Below are positions 1 to 8,261 of a stretch of 64,000 nt of DNA, piece after piece. The position numbers and the translations under genes were made by a program. Position 1 is the first letter of the stretch. The number at the start of each line of letters is the position of its first letter. The stretch comes from an uncultured Alphaproteobacteria bacterium (GTDB lineage: Bacteria; Pseudomonadota; Alphaproteobacteria; HIMB59; GCA-002718135): positions 62,001-126,000 of the forward strand of contig CACESS010000001.1 of assembly GCA_902562275.1 (NCBI GenBank), given 5' to 3'. The notes under the pieces were generated by a model that searched no databases, was not told where the DNA came from, and was given only the letters and a program-made list of their open reading frames with translations.

Positions 1-258
1 AATATTGCTCGTATAAGAAGACAATTTGTTGCACCATGGGCAAGAGGTTATGGTTTAGCCAAAACAATGATTGACCATACTGAACAAATTGCAAAAGAAG
101 ACAATATAAAATCTTTGCAGTTAGCCGTTAGAGAAACACAAGATGCAGCAATAAAACTTTTTACAGGTAAAGATTACACTAAGTGGGGTGAAAACCCATT
201 TTATGCCTATATTAACGGAAGCTTTATAAAAGGTTATTATTATTATAAAAATCTATAG
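1..258 (+). CDS. GNAT family N-acetyltransferase, 3' end (5' truncated by window)
   Basis: The reading frame is open from base 1, so only the last 85 residues are present. They fit the C-terminal half of the Gcn5-related acetyltransferase fold: a RGYGLAKTMIDH segment resembles motif A (acetyl-CoA pyrophosphate loop and following helix), then LQLAVRETQDAAIKLF resembles the motif B strand and helix, and a Tyr-rich end closes the protein. The substrate cannot be told. Its TAG stop shares one base with the GTG start of hisA, so the two are probably co-transcribed and translationally coupled. Whether it has a role in histidine synthesis is unknown. The first ATG in frame (67) is internal to the domain and is not the true start. 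Confidence 0.7.
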   Translation, partial: NIARIRRQFVAPWARGYGLAKTMIDHTEQIAKEDNIKSLQLAVRETQDAAIKLFTGKDYTKWGENPFYAYINGSFIKGYYYYKNL

Positions 259-998
259 TGCAAATTATACCAGCCATAGATTTAAAAGATAATAAATGCG
301 TTAGGCTTTCTAAAGGCAAAGATAGCTCCAGCATTGTTTACAATGAAGACCCAGAAAAACAAGCTAACTACTTTGAACAAATTGGTTGTAAAAAACTACA
401 CTTGGTTGATCTAGATGCTGCTTTTGGTAGATCAAATGTTAATTTTGAAACAATAAAGAATATTAGAAAATCAATTTCAATACCAATACAATTAGGGGGC
501 GGCATTAGAAATTTAGATTTAGCAAAAAAATATTTTGATGTTGGAATAAATAATCTGATTATTGGCTCAATGTCAGTTGAAAAACCAAATGAAGTTATAA
601 TTTTATCAAATAAGTATGCAGATAAAGTATATATATCATTAGATATTCTTAGAGATAACATAATGATAAGAGGGTGGGATGAAAATTCAGGAAAGAAAAT
701 ACAAGATATTCTTAATATTTATACTAGCTCAAAGATTAGAGGATACGTAATTACAGATATCCAAAGTGATGGAATGCTAAAAGGTTTAAATTTAGAATTT
801 GTTAATAATTTTATAAAAAAAATAAACTTAATTAAAAAATTTAATAAAAAAATTATAATTGCCGGTGGTTTAACAGATTACTCTGATCTAATAAATTTAA
901 AAAAACTAAACACAAAAAATATTGAAGGAATAATTTCAGGTAAATCTTTCTATGAAGGAAAGATTGATCTAGTAGAAGCCCAAACAATTCTAAATTAA
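258..998 (+). CDS. hisA: 1-(5-phosphoribosyl)-5-[(5-phosphoribosylamino)methylideneamino]imidazole-4-carboxamide isomerase HisA
   Basis: Fourth step of histidine biosynthesis: Amadori isomerisation of ProFAR to PRFAR in the cytoplasm. The 246 residues form a half-duplicated TIM barrel. The N-terminal [14 protein letters not shown] holds the general-base Asp (residue 8 or close), LGGGIRN is the first phosphate loop, [11 protein letters not shown] carries the second catalytic Asp, and IAGGLTD is the second phosphate loop. Length is normal for the family. It starts with GTG, overlapping the upstream acetyltransferase stop by one base; hisF follows after one base. Codon choice is very AT-rich, with Lys and Ile runs near the C-terminus. 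Confidence 0.95.
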   Translation: MQIIPAIDLKDNKCVRLSKGKDSSSIVYNEDPEKQANYFEQIGCKKLHLVDLDAAFGRSNVNFETIKNIRKSISIPIQLGGGIRNLDLAKKYFDVGINNLIIGSMSVEKPNEVIILSNKYADKVYISLDILRDNIMIRGWDENSGKKIQDILNIYTSSKIRGYVITDIQSDGMLKGLNLEFVNNFIKKINLIKKFNKKIIIAGGLTDYSDLINLKKLNTKNIEGIISGKSFYEGKIDLVEAQTILN

Positions 999-999
999 A

Positions 1000-1755
1000 A
1001 TGGTAAAAATAAGAATCATCCCATGCTTGGACGTCAAAGATGGAAGAGTTGTAAAAGGTATCAATTTTTTAAATTTAATTGATGCAGGAGATCCTGTTGA
1101 ACAAGCAAAACACTATTCTGATAATGGGGCTGATGAAATATGTTTCTTAGATATTAGCGCTTCATTAGAAAATAGAGATACCATGATCAACGTAGTTAAA
1201 AAAACTGCAAACGAGGTTTTTATCCCACTTACAGTTGGCGGTGGAATTTCATCAATAGAAAACATACAAGCATTACTTAAAGCTGGTGCCGATAAAGTTT
1301 CTATAAATTCTGCAGCAATTAAAAACCCTAATATCATAAAAGAAGCTTCTGAATATTTTGGAAACCAATGCATTGTTGTTGCTGTTGACGCAAAAAAGCA
1401 CAATAATGATTGGTTTGTTTATTCTCATGGTGGTACTAAGAAAACTGATTTACATGCTCTAAGTTGGATAGAAAAAGCTCAAAATCTAGGAGCTGGTGAA
1501 ATTCTTTTAACATCAATGGATAAGGATGGCACAAAATCTGGTTTTGACAATGAACTATTAGGGAGAGTTTCAGAATTTTTAAAGATACCTGTTATAGCTA
1601 GCGGAGGAGTTGGAAGCCTAAATCATTTTTATGATGGTATAGTTAAAGGTAAAGCTGATGCTTTATTAGCAGCCTCAGTCTTTCATTTTAATGAAATTAG
1701 CATTAAAGAAGTAAAGAATTATTTAAAAAATAAAAATATAAATATCAGAGATTAA
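1000..1755 (+). CDS. hisF: Imidazole glycerol phosphate synthase subunit HisF
   Basis: Cyclase subunit of IGP synthase. With the glutaminase HisH, which is not in this window, it converts PRFAR and ammonia to IGP and AICAR. The 251-residue TIM barrel keeps the family signatures: [15 protein letters not shown] with the catalytic Asp near residue 11, [18 protein letters not shown] with the second catalytic Asp, and IASGGVG. It begins one base after hisA and is followed five bases later by hisE, so it is one of three tightly packed his genes. Nothing is missing. Confidence 0.96.
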   Translation: MVKIRIIPCLDVKDGRVVKGINFLNLIDAGDPVEQAKHYSDNGADEICFLDISASLENRDTMINVVKKTANEVFIPLTVGGGISSIENIQALLKAGADKVSINSAAIKNPNIIKEASEYFGNQCIVVAVDAKKHNNDWFVYSHGGTKKTDLHALSWIEKAQNLGAGEILLTSMDKDGTKSGFDNELLGRVSEFLKIPVIASGGVGSLNHFYDGIVKGKADALLAASVFHFNEISIKEVKNYLKNKNINIRD

Positions 1756-1760
1756 ATTTT

Positions 1761-2033
1761 ATGAAAATTGAAGATTTAGATGAAATTATAGATAATAGAG
1801 TAAAAAGTAGAAAAAAAAATTCTTATACAAATAAATTATTAAAATTGGGACCAAAAATAATAGCTCAAAAATTTGGAGAAGAAGCATCAGAGTTGATTAT
1901 AGATTTTCTAAAAGGATCAAAAAAAAGAACTATAGAAGAAGCTGTTGATGTAATCTATCACCTATTAGTTTTATTGAAGTCAAAAAAAATTTCAATGAAC
2001 GAAATACATAAAGAACTAGAAAAAAGAAAATAA
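1761..2033 (+). CDS. hisE: Phosphoribosyl-ATP pyrophosphatase HisE
   Basis: Second step of histidine biosynthesis: hydrolysis of PR-ATP to PR-AMP and pyrophosphate. At 90 residues it is a stand-alone all-alpha MazG-like domain. The KFGEEASELIIDF and EEAVDVIYHLLVLL helices carry the acidic Mg-binding residues. The HisI cyclohydrolase that acts next is encoded separately at about 27.2-27.7 kb on the minus strand, so hisI and hisE are unfused. A HIT-family gene follows after six bases in the same direction, as is common in alphaproteobacterial his clusters. Confidence 0.92.
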   Translation: MKIEDLDEIIDNRVKSRKKNSYTNKLLKLGPKIIAQKFGEEASELIIDFLKGSKKRTIEEAVDVIYHLLVLLKSKKISMNEIHKELEKRK

Positions 2034-2039
2034 AAAATC

Positions 2040-2390
2040 ATGTATGATGAAAACAATATCTTTGCCAAAATATTAAGAAAAGAAATACCTTGTGACAAAG
2101 TTTATGAAGATGAGTTTAGTTTATTTTTTAATGATATTAATCCCCAAGCTAAAATACATATTTTAGGTATACCAAAATTCCCTTGCACAACTTTTTCTGA
2201 TTTTTTAAAAAATGCAGATAATGAAAATATCACATCTTTTTTTAAGAGTGTTCAGTTCGTAATAAATGATATTAATATTGAAGAAACAGGCTATAGGTTG
2301 ATAACAAACTCAGGCGAAGATGGTGGACAAGAAGTTCCACATTTTCATATTCATATTCTAGCTGGAGAAAAAATTGGAAGCTTAAGGTAG
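2040..2390 (+). CDS. hinT: HIT family protein (HINT-type nucleotide hydrolase)
   Basis: A 116-residue histidine-triad protein. The N-terminal NIFAKILRKEIPCDKVYEDE is the standard HINT opening and PHFHIHILAG near the C-terminus is the HxHxH motif with the catalytic His. HINT proteins hydrolyse adenosine phosphoramidates and similar adenylates in the cytoplasm; the physiological substrate is unsettled. It ends the his-hinT run and converges with the dolP-like gene, whose stop lies one base further on. Confidence 0.9.
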   Translation: MYDENNIFAKILRKEIPCDKVYEDEFSLFFNDINPQAKIHILGIPKFPCTTFSDFLKNADNENITSFFKSVQFVINDINIEETGYRLITNSGEDGGQEVPHFHIHILAGEKIGSLR

Positions 2391-2391
2391 A

Positions 2392-3000
2392 TTATAATTT
2401 CTCTCTTATAATTACATAGTTAACAATTTCATTAACACCCTTTATGTTTTTAAGTGCAACAATCATTTCATCCAATAGATCTGGGCGCGCAGTAATACCC
2501 GCTACATAAATTTTACCCTGGATAGTTTCAAAATTAAATGTAATTGATTTGATCCCAACGGTTTTAGCAGCTACAGCTCTTGCTTGAGTATTAATCCATA
2601 AATCGCTTGCATAGTCTTTTAATGTTGTTCTATTCCCAATTTCTATTTCATTTATAATTTCTTTAACCCCTTCGACTTCCCAAACCAACCTTACTGCATC
2701 AATTCTAATTTCTTGATTATCAACTAGACCTGTTAATAAAATTCTACCCTCTAATACACTTGTGTTTATATTTACAAAAAGATTGTTGCCTGCATTTAAG
2801 AATTTTGCGGCAATATTAACTTTAATGGTTGCATCATCTACTACGGTACCAAGAGATCTTTCACCCTCAGCAACTACCATTGCACCGCCACCACCTGTAG
2901 CAAGTATACTTGCAGGTGAGCACCCATAATTAATAGATGCACAAATTAAAAACATTGGAATAAAATAAATTTCAATTATTTTCTTAATTTTAACAACCAT
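2392..3000 (-). CDS. dolP: Dual BON-domain lipoprotein, DolP/YraP-like
   Basis: A 202-residue exported protein: basic start (VVKIKK), hydrophobic segment, then Cys at about residue 27 (INYGC, an imperfect lipobox), a Gly-rich linker and two BON domains (about 50-115 and 125-200). RSLGTVVDDATIKV and DLWINTQARA closely resemble matching segments of E. coli DolP (YraP), an outer-membrane lipoprotein supporting envelope integrity. Context agrees: in E. coli yraP sits in the rsmI-lpoA-yraN-diaA-yraP neighbourhood, and here the gene overlaps rsmI by 25 bases, with an LpoA-like gene next. The start chosen gives the best signal peptide; the next Met (2955) would leave it too short. Confidence 0.78.
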   Translation of the reverse strand: MVVKIKKIIEIYFIPMFLICASINYGCSPASILATGGGGAMVVAEGERSLGTVVDDATIKVNIAAKFLNAGNNLFVNINTSVLEGRILLTGLVDNQEIRIDAVRLVWEVEGVKEIINEIEIGNRTTLKDYASDLWINTQARAVAAKTVGIKSITFNFETIQGKIYVAGITARPDLLDEMIVALKNIKGVNEIVNYVIIREKL

Positions 3001-3818
3001 TTATAAATTTTGTTTTTATTAATTTTTGTTAATTTATGTACTATTTCGACGATGTCGGTCAAAGAAAATTTTGTAGCCATTTTTTTTAACTCTTTGGCAT
3101 ACAAATCAATGGTGTCAAAATCTTGATTTTTTGATGTTTGTCTATCAACAACAGCAACAAACTCTCCTTTAATATTTTCTTTGTCTTCTAGTATTTTATT
3201 TTTCACATTGCTTGGATTTCCTCTAAAAACAAATTCATTTGCCTTTGTAAGTTCTTTACATATCGATATTGTTCTTTCAGGTATAATATTTTCAAGGCAA
3301 TCTAGAAAAACAATCAATCTATGACTGGAGACAAAAAATACAGAAGTCCTCCTTTCTTGAAAAATACTCTTAACAAGATCCTCAATTTTTTTTTTAGATT
3401 TTGGAACAAAACCAAAAAAAGCAAATTCAGAAATTGGTAATCCAGATAACTGTAGACTTGATAAAATTGAAGAGGGACCAGGCACAGAGGTTACCCTGAT
3501 ATTATTTGCAATACAATATTGTACTAAATTATATCCAGGATCTGAAATAAGTGGAGATCCAGCATCAGAAATAAGGGCACAATTTTTATTTTTTAACAAA
3601 CCCTTAACCTGATCTATAATTTTGTATTCATTATAATCGTGTAAAGCAATTAATTTCTTTTTAATGCCTAATTTATTTAGTAGTTTAAGTGAATGTTTAG
3701 GATTTTCACAAATAATAACATCACATTCTCCGAGTATTTTTACAGCTCTATAGGTTATGTCATCTAAATTTCCAATAGGTGTTGCTACAATTGAAAGACC
3801 ATTAATAATTTTATCCAT
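2976..3818 (-). CDS. rsmI: 16S rRNA (cytidine(1402)-2'-O)-methyltransferase RsmI
   Basis: Uses SAM to 2'-O-methylate C1402 of 16S rRNA, supporting decoding accuracy in the ribosomal P site. The 280-residue protein has the tetrapyrrole-methylase fold with family signatures VATPIGNLDDITYRA near the N-terminus, DAGSPLISDPGY (SAM loop) and VPGPSSILSSLQLSGLP. The C-terminal helical tail is present. The 5' end overlaps the divergent LpoA-like gene by 62 bases, so each promoter must lie inside the other gene. It overlaps the downstream dolP-like gene. No good Shine-Dalgarno is visible before the start. Confidence 0.95.
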   Translation of the reverse strand: MDKIINGLSIVATPIGNLDDITYRAVKILGECDVIICENPKHSLKLLNKLGIKKKLIALHDYNEYKIIDQVKGLLKNKNCALISDAGSPLISDPGYNLVQYCIANNIRVTSVPGPSSILSSLQLSGLPISEFAFFGFVPKSKKKIEDLVKSIFQERRTSVFFVSSHRLIVFLDCLENIIPERTISICKELTKANEFVFRGNPSNVKNKILEDKENIKGEFVAVVDRQTSKNQDFDTIDLYAKELKKMATKFSLTDIVEIVHKLTKINKNKIYKWLLKLRK

Positions 3819-5085
3819 TGTTTATATATTTATATTTATTATTTCGTGTACCCCAGTAAATCTCTCTAAGCAAGATACAAAAATTATTCAAGAAACAAAC
3901 ATTTCTAACAAATCAGTTGATACTATAAATGAAAAAAAAGTAATTGAAGAAAAAGAAAATACACAAATTAAGCACAATAACAGTCTAGATGATGTTGTCC
4001 TAGATAAAACAATCATAGCTTTATTTGCAAAAAATGATGATAAAAAAATAACAAAACAATTCTTAAATTCTTTCGAGTTAGCGATTTATAACTTAGAAAT
4101 AAAGAATATTAAATTACAAATAGAATTTTTCGAAACTAAAAAAGACCTCAAAAATATAATAGAAAACAATCTTTCACCTGGTCGATTATTCTTGGGGCCT
4201 GTTCAAACAAACCATGCAAAAATTTTAAATAATTACTGCAATTATAATGTAATTTTTTTCTCATTCTCCTCTAGTTCCTCACTTGCTAATGATTGCGTTT
4301 ATTTATTGAACTTTTTCCCTAAAAATGAACTCTCTCAACTTCTTTTATATTTAAAAGAAGGTGCAAAAGTAGCTCTGCTTTATCCAGAAAATGAATACGG
4401 ATATTTAATAAACAGTTATATAGATGATGTTATTTTTGAAAGTTCAGCAATCTTAGTAAATAGATCCTCATATAAAAACGACTTATCTAATGTAAGAGAC
4501 TCAATAAAAGAACTAGGAAAATATGAGTTAAGAAAATATGAATTAAATAGGCAAAAACAGATTTTATCTTCTAAAAAAGATGAAAAATCAAAAAAAAGAT
4601 TAAAAAAATTAGAAAGATTTAAAACTACTAGCGACTATGATTTTACCCATATCCTAATCGCAGATTACGGTTTAAATCTATTACAAGTTGCGCCTCTTCT
4701 CCCATATTACGACATAGATCCTAATATTGTTCAGTTCATGGGCACTGGGGTAATAGATGATAAAACTTTCTTTTATGAGCCCTCACTACAGGGGGCAATC
4801 TTTCCAGGCATTCCTCAAACAAGGAGAATAAACTTAATTAATAATTATATGGAAATCTATGAAGAAGAGTTTTTAAGAATTTCAACATTACCATATGATC
4901 TGATGGGTTTAATAAACTTTATTTATACCAAAGAATATAAATTTGGAGATGTTATTGAGTTACTAAACAATCCAAATAAAAAATTTGATGGTATTGATGG
5001 AAATTTTTATTTCAAAAATAATATGATTGAAAGAAATTTAGACATACTAAAGATAAGTAATGGAAATTCTTTTGTCATTAATTAG
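3757..5085 (+). CDS. LppC/LpoA-like lipoprotein (penicillin-binding protein activator family)
   Basis: A 442-residue predicted lipoprotein: N-region ending in Arg14, hydrophobic stretch 15-29, lipobox IISC with Cys31, then a low-complexity Lys/Glu linker and a periplasmic-binding-protein-like domain (about 80-430). E. coli LpoA is an outer-membrane activator of PBP1A; alphaproteobacterial LppC proteins are related but not proven to do this. Gene order supports the assignment, since in E. coli lpoA is divergent from rsmI. The ATG at 3757 is the only standard start that keeps the signal peptide, which forces a 62-base head-to-head overlap with rsmI. The 3' end overlaps rdgB by 8 bases (convergent). 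Confidence 0.75.
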   Translation: MSSKFPIGVATIERPLIILSIVYIFIFIISCTPVNLSKQDTKIIQETNISNKSVDTINEKKVIEEKENTQIKHNNSLDDVVLDKTIIALFAKNDDKKITKQFLNSFELAIYNLEIKNIKLQIEFFETKKDLKNIIENNLSPGRLFLGPVQTNHAKILNNYCNYNVIFFSFSSSSSLANDCVYLLNFFPKNELSQLLLYLKEGAKVALLYPENEYGYLINSYIDDVIFESSAILVNRSSYKNDLSNVRDSIKELGKYELRKYELNRQKQILSSKKDEKSKKRLKKLERFKTTSDYDFTHILIADYGLNLLQVAPLLPYYDIDPNIVQFMGTGVIDDKTFFYEPSLQGAIFPGIPQTRRINLINNYMEIYEEEFLRISTLPYDLMGLINFIYTKEYKFGDVIELLNNPNKKFDGIDGNFYFKNNMIERNLDILKISNGNSFVIN

Positions 5086-5659
5086 ATAAAAAGTTTATTA
5101 ACTTATTTACTGCTATAGACCTGTGACTGATTTTATTTTTATCTTTGGTACTTAGTTCAGCTAATGTTTTATTATAATTTTTAGGAATGAATATTGGGTC
5201 ATAACCAAAACCAAAATCACCTCTAATCTGTTCAGAAATTTTTCCATAAATCTTGCCATTAAAGATAATGTTTTGATTTTTATTGATTGTTAAGCTTATT
5301 GAAGTTTTAAAATAAGCATTTTGTTTGCCACTATTTTTAATACTTTTAAAAATACTTCTAAAACAAAGTTCTTTGTTTTTAAAATTATTTAAAAATCTTT
5401 TTGAAAGAACACCAGGTTTCCAATTTAAACTTTCAATACATATGCCTGAGTCATCGGCAAAACAAGGTATCCCAGTTTTATTAAATCCATAGTCTGATTT
5501 AATTTTTGCATTTTCTTCAAAAGTCTTACCTGTTTCTTCTGGCTCATTGCTTATATTTAGATCATTTAATGAAAGAATTTCTAGTTTAAATTTTTTAAAA
5601 ATTTTTTTAATTTCAATTATTTTATTTTTATTATTTGAGAAAAATAATAATTGCCTCAA
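5078..5659 (-). CDS. rdgB: XTP/dITP diphosphatase RdgB (HAM1 family)
   Basis: House-cleaning enzyme hydrolysing dITP, dXTP and related non-canonical purine nucleotides to monophosphates, so they are not put into DNA. The 193 residues show the family motifs: SNNKNKIIEI (nucleotide loop), EETGKTFEENAKIKS, CFADDSGICIESL with the metal-binding Asp pair, GDFGFGYDPIF and a terminal SHRSIA. It lies one base downstream of rph on the same strand; rph-rdgB pairing is common in bacteria. The AT bias shows as Phe, Lys and Asn runs in surface segments. Confidence 0.95.
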   Translation of the reverse strand: MRQLLFFSNNKNKIIEIKKIFKKFKLEILSLNDLNISNEPEETGKTFEENAKIKSDYGFNKTGIPCFADDSGICIESLNWKPGVLSKRFLNNFKNKELCFRSIFKSIKNSGKQNAYFKTSISLTINKNQNIIFNGKIYGKISEQIRGDFGFGYDPIFIPKNYNKTLAELSTKDKNKISHRSIAVNKLINFLSN

Positions 5660-5660
5660 T

Positions 5661-6371
5661 TTATTTCAGAGCCTCTTTTTGTTTAGAAATTATTTCTTTA
5701 ACCCCAATTTTTGCTAGTGAAAACATTTCTGTAAACTGAGCATCATTGAAAAAAAATTCTTCACCAGTAACTTGAATTTCAGATATTTCATCTGAATCAC
5801 AAATTACAAAATTTGCATCTACTTGAGCTTCGGAGTCTTCCCTATAATCTAGATCCAATAATGCTTTATTTTCCACTATGCCAGTTGATACTGCCCCTAT
5901 AAAGTTTTTGATAATAGGTTTTTGGAGATTATAATTATTCTTTAATTTTTCTATTGCCAGATATAAAGAAATAAAACCACCACTGATAGAAGCAGTTCTT
6001 GTCCCGCCATCTGCTTGAATTACATCACAGTCTATTTTTATTTGACGCTCTCCAAGGTTTGAAAGATCCACAATAGATCTTAAGCTACGTCCAATTAACC
6101 TTTGTATTTCTTGCGTTCTACCTGACTGCTTTCCTTTTGCAGCCTCTCTGTCCATTCTAGTATTTGTTGATCTTGGTAGCATGCCATATTCTGCTGTAAT
6201 CCAACCTTTACCAGTATTTTTTAACCAGTGAGGAACTTTCTCATCAATAGTTGCAAGACAAAGAACATGTGTGTTACCAAACTTTACTAAGCATGAACCA
6301 TCAGCATGAATATTTACATCTTTCTCAAATGAAATTTCACGCATTTGATTGAAGGTTCTATCTTTTCTCAT
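5661..6371 (-). CDS. rph: Ribonuclease PH
   Basis: Phosphorolytic 3'-5' exoribonuclease trimming tRNA 3' ends and other RNAs; it acts as a hexamer in the cytoplasm. At 236 residues it has normal length. GWITAEYGMLPRST, RMDREAAKGKQSGRTQEIQRLIGRSLR and QADGGTRTASISG are hallmark RNase PH segments containing the phosphate- and RNA-binding Arg residues. It is transcribed divergently from hrcA with 47 bases between the starts. No frameshift (unlike E. coli K-12 rph-1) is seen. Confidence 0.96.
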   Translation of the reverse strand: MRKDRTFNQMREISFEKDVNIHADGSCLVKFGNTHVLCLATIDEKVPHWLKNTGKGWITAEYGMLPRSTNTRMDREAAKGKQSGRTQEIQRLIGRSLRSIVDLSNLGERQIKIDCDVIQADGGTRTASISGGFISLYLAIEKLKNNYNLQKPIIKNFIGAVSTGIVENKALLDLDYREDSEAQVDANFVICDSDEISEIQVTGEEFFFNDAQFTEMFSLAKIGVKEIISKQKEALK

Positions 6372-6418
6372 ATAAATTTAATAATAGTAGATAAATATTA
6401 TTTTTAAATAAAATTTTT

Positions 6419-7465
6419 ATGTCTGATAATGTATATGCACAAATTAATGATAGATCGAAATTAATTTTCAAAAAATTAGTTGAGTCATATCTTAAAACTG
6501 GGTCTCCAGCAGGATCAGAAACAATTATGAAGATGGGAGGATTAAATCTTTCCTCAGCTTCAATTAGATCCATTTTATCAAATTTACAAAAAGAAGGACT
6601 ACTTTATGCCCCACACAGATCAGCTGGGAGAATTCCCACTGAAAAAGGTATGAGGTTTTTTGTGGACGGACTTTTAGAGTTTGGAAGAATTTCAAAAATA
6701 GATAAAGAAAATATTAAACAACAGTGTTTAACAAAGGGAAAATCATATGAAGAGGTGCTCGATGTTGCTTCCAAGGCAATTTCAGGATTATCGAGTTATG
6801 CAGGAATAGTTATTGCACCAAAATTTCAAAAAAACATAAAGCACGTTGAGTTTATTAGATTAAATAATAGCCAATTAATGCTTATTCTTGCTTATGAGAA
6901 TGGAGAAGTAGAAAATCGTATTATTGAAGATAATGGAAAATATAATAGTTCATTATTAATACAGGCCTCAAACTATCTTACATCAAAGTTTACTAACAAA
7001 AACATCTCTCAAATAAAAAGACTTATTCAAACAGAAATAAAAAATTCACAAAATGAACTAGAATTAATTTCTTCAAAGTTAATTCAACAGGGCATTATTG
7101 AAACTCAGCCTAATAGTAAAAATCCTTATATTTTTCTACATGGTCAATCAAATTTATTAAAAGATGAAATTGTTTTGAAAGATTTAGATCAAATCAGAAA
7201 TCTTTTTGATGAAATTGAGAAAAAATCTAGTTTTGTAGATATATTAGAAACTGCAGGAAAAGCAAAAGGGGTTCAGATTTTTATTGGATCTAAAAATTTT
7301 TTGTTTAAACACTCTGGTCTTTCTATGGTAATGGCCCCATATAAAAATAATGATCAAGAAATTATAGGAGCTATAGGTGTAGTTGGGCCAACAAGATTAA
7401 ACTACTCAAAAATAGTTCCGCTGGTTGATTATACCTCTAAAATTATTGGAAAGGTGATTGATTAA
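6419..7465 (+). CDS. hrcA: Heat-inducible transcription repressor HrcA
   Basis: Represses class I heat-shock genes by binding the CIRCE operator; folding of HrcA depends on GroEL. The 348 residues have an N-terminal winged helix (SKLIFKKLVESYLKTGSPAGSETI is the typical opening), a dimerisation region and a GAF-like C-terminal domain ending IGVVGPTRLNYSKIVPLVDY. It overlaps grpE by one base. No CIRCE sequence (TTAGCACTC-N9-GAGTGCTAA) was found anywhere in the window, so its target is presumably groESL elsewhere, while dnaK and hsp20 here carry RpoH-type promoters. Confidence 0.95.
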   Translation: MSDNVYAQINDRSKLIFKKLVESYLKTGSPAGSETIMKMGGLNLSSASIRSILSNLQKEGLLYAPHRSAGRIPTEKGMRFFVDGLLEFGRISKIDKENIKQQCLTKGKSYEEVLDVASKAISGLSSYAGIVIAPKFQKNIKHVEFIRLNNSQLMLILAYENGEVENRIIEDNGKYNSSLLIQASNYLTSKFTNKNISQIKRLIQTEIKNSQNELELISSKLIQQGIIETQPNSKNPYIFLHGQSNLLKDEIVLKDLDQIRNLFDEIEKKSSFVDILETAGKAKGVQIFIGSKNFLFKHSGLSMVMAPYKNNDQEIIGAIGVVGPTRLNYSKIVPLVDYTSKIIGKVID

Positions 7466-8136
7466 TGATTGAAAAAAAAGAAGAAGATAACCAACAAGAA
7501 GAAGTTAAAGAACCTGATTCTGAGAATATTGAAAACGAAGAAGATAATAATGATAGTCAAGAAAACACAGACTCAGAAGAGACAACTGAAGATGAAAATA
7601 TAGAAGAAGATAGTTTAGAAAAGGAAATAGAAACACTTAAAGAAGAAAAAATTCGGTTACTCGCTGAAATGGAAAACCTTAGAAAAAGATTTGAACGAGA
7701 AAAAATTGAAACGATAAAGTTTGGTAGCATAAATTTAGCAAGAGATATTTTATCGCCAGGAGATAATCTAGAAAGAGCGCTAGATGCATTACCAGAAGAT
7801 GAAAATCATCCAGAAAGTATAAAAAATCTTATTGATGGTTTAAAAATGGTTCTTAAAGAATACAAAAGTACTCTTGAAAAACATGGAGTCAAAAAAATTG
7901 AAACTTTAAATAAAAAATTTGATCATAATTTTCATCAAGCAATGATGGAAGTTGAAAATAATGATGTGGAAGAAGGAACAGTAGTACAGGAAGTCCAATC
8001 TGGTTACACAATGCATGATCGATTACTCAGAGCAGCAATGGTTGGAGTTTCCAAAAAACCAGTCGCTAAAACAGAAGAGCCTAAAGAAGAAAATGAAGAA
8101 GATCATCCTGTAAATGAGAGTAAAGAAAAGTCATAA
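7465..8136 (+). CDS. grpE: Nucleotide exchange factor GrpE
   Basis: Co-chaperone that releases ADP from DnaK. The 223-residue protein has a long, very acidic, disordered N-terminus (about 1-55), a coiled coil (LEKEIETLKEEKIRLLAEMENLRKR region) and the C-terminal beta domain (FDHNFHQAMMEV, TVVQEVQSGYTMHDRLLRAAMVGVS), followed by an acidic tail of about 25 residues. The start overlaps the hrcA stop (TAATG), which implies translational coupling. dnaK follows after 125 bases carrying its own RpoH-type promoter. Confidence 0.95.
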   Translation: MIEKKEEDNQQEEVKEPDSENIENEEDNNDSQENTDSEETTEDENIEEDSLEKEIETLKEEKIRLLAEMENLRKRFEREKIETIKFGSINLARDILSPGDNLERALDALPEDENHPESIKNLIDGLKMVLKEYKSTLEKHGVKKIETLNKKFDHNFHQAMMEVENNDVEEGTVVQEVQSGYTMHDRLLRAAMVGVSKKPVAKTEEPKEENEEDHPVNESKEKS

Positions 8137-8181
8137 AAAGCCCTAAATTACTTGATTTTTTTAATATAAATCGGGAAGATC

Positions 8182-8209
8182 CTTGTATTTTAAAACTTTT
8201 TTCCCATAT
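8182..8209 (+). promoter_or_regulatory. RpoH (sigma-32)-type promoter of dnaK
   Basis: A -35-like CTTGTA (8182-8187) and a -10-like TCCCATAT (8202-8209) are separated by 14 bases, close to the heat-shock sigma consensus CTTGAA-N13-15-CCCCATnT. It lies in the grpE-dnaK gap, 52 bases before the dnaK ATG. A small hairpin, CCAAT-GTTG-ATTGG (8219-8232), would form at the start of the transcript. The match to the hsp20 promoter at 40635-40662, with the same spacer length, strengthens the call. Confidence 0.7.
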
Positions 8210-8261
8210 CTAATGTATCCAATGTTGATTGGTAAATAATTAAGTAAAGAGGACATAAAAT

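Noticed and set aside
6372-8261. CIRCE operator for HrcA before hrcA, grpE or dnaK
   Set aside because: No TTAGCACTC-N9-GAGTGCTAA or near match was found; the dnaK gap holds an RpoH-type promoter instead.
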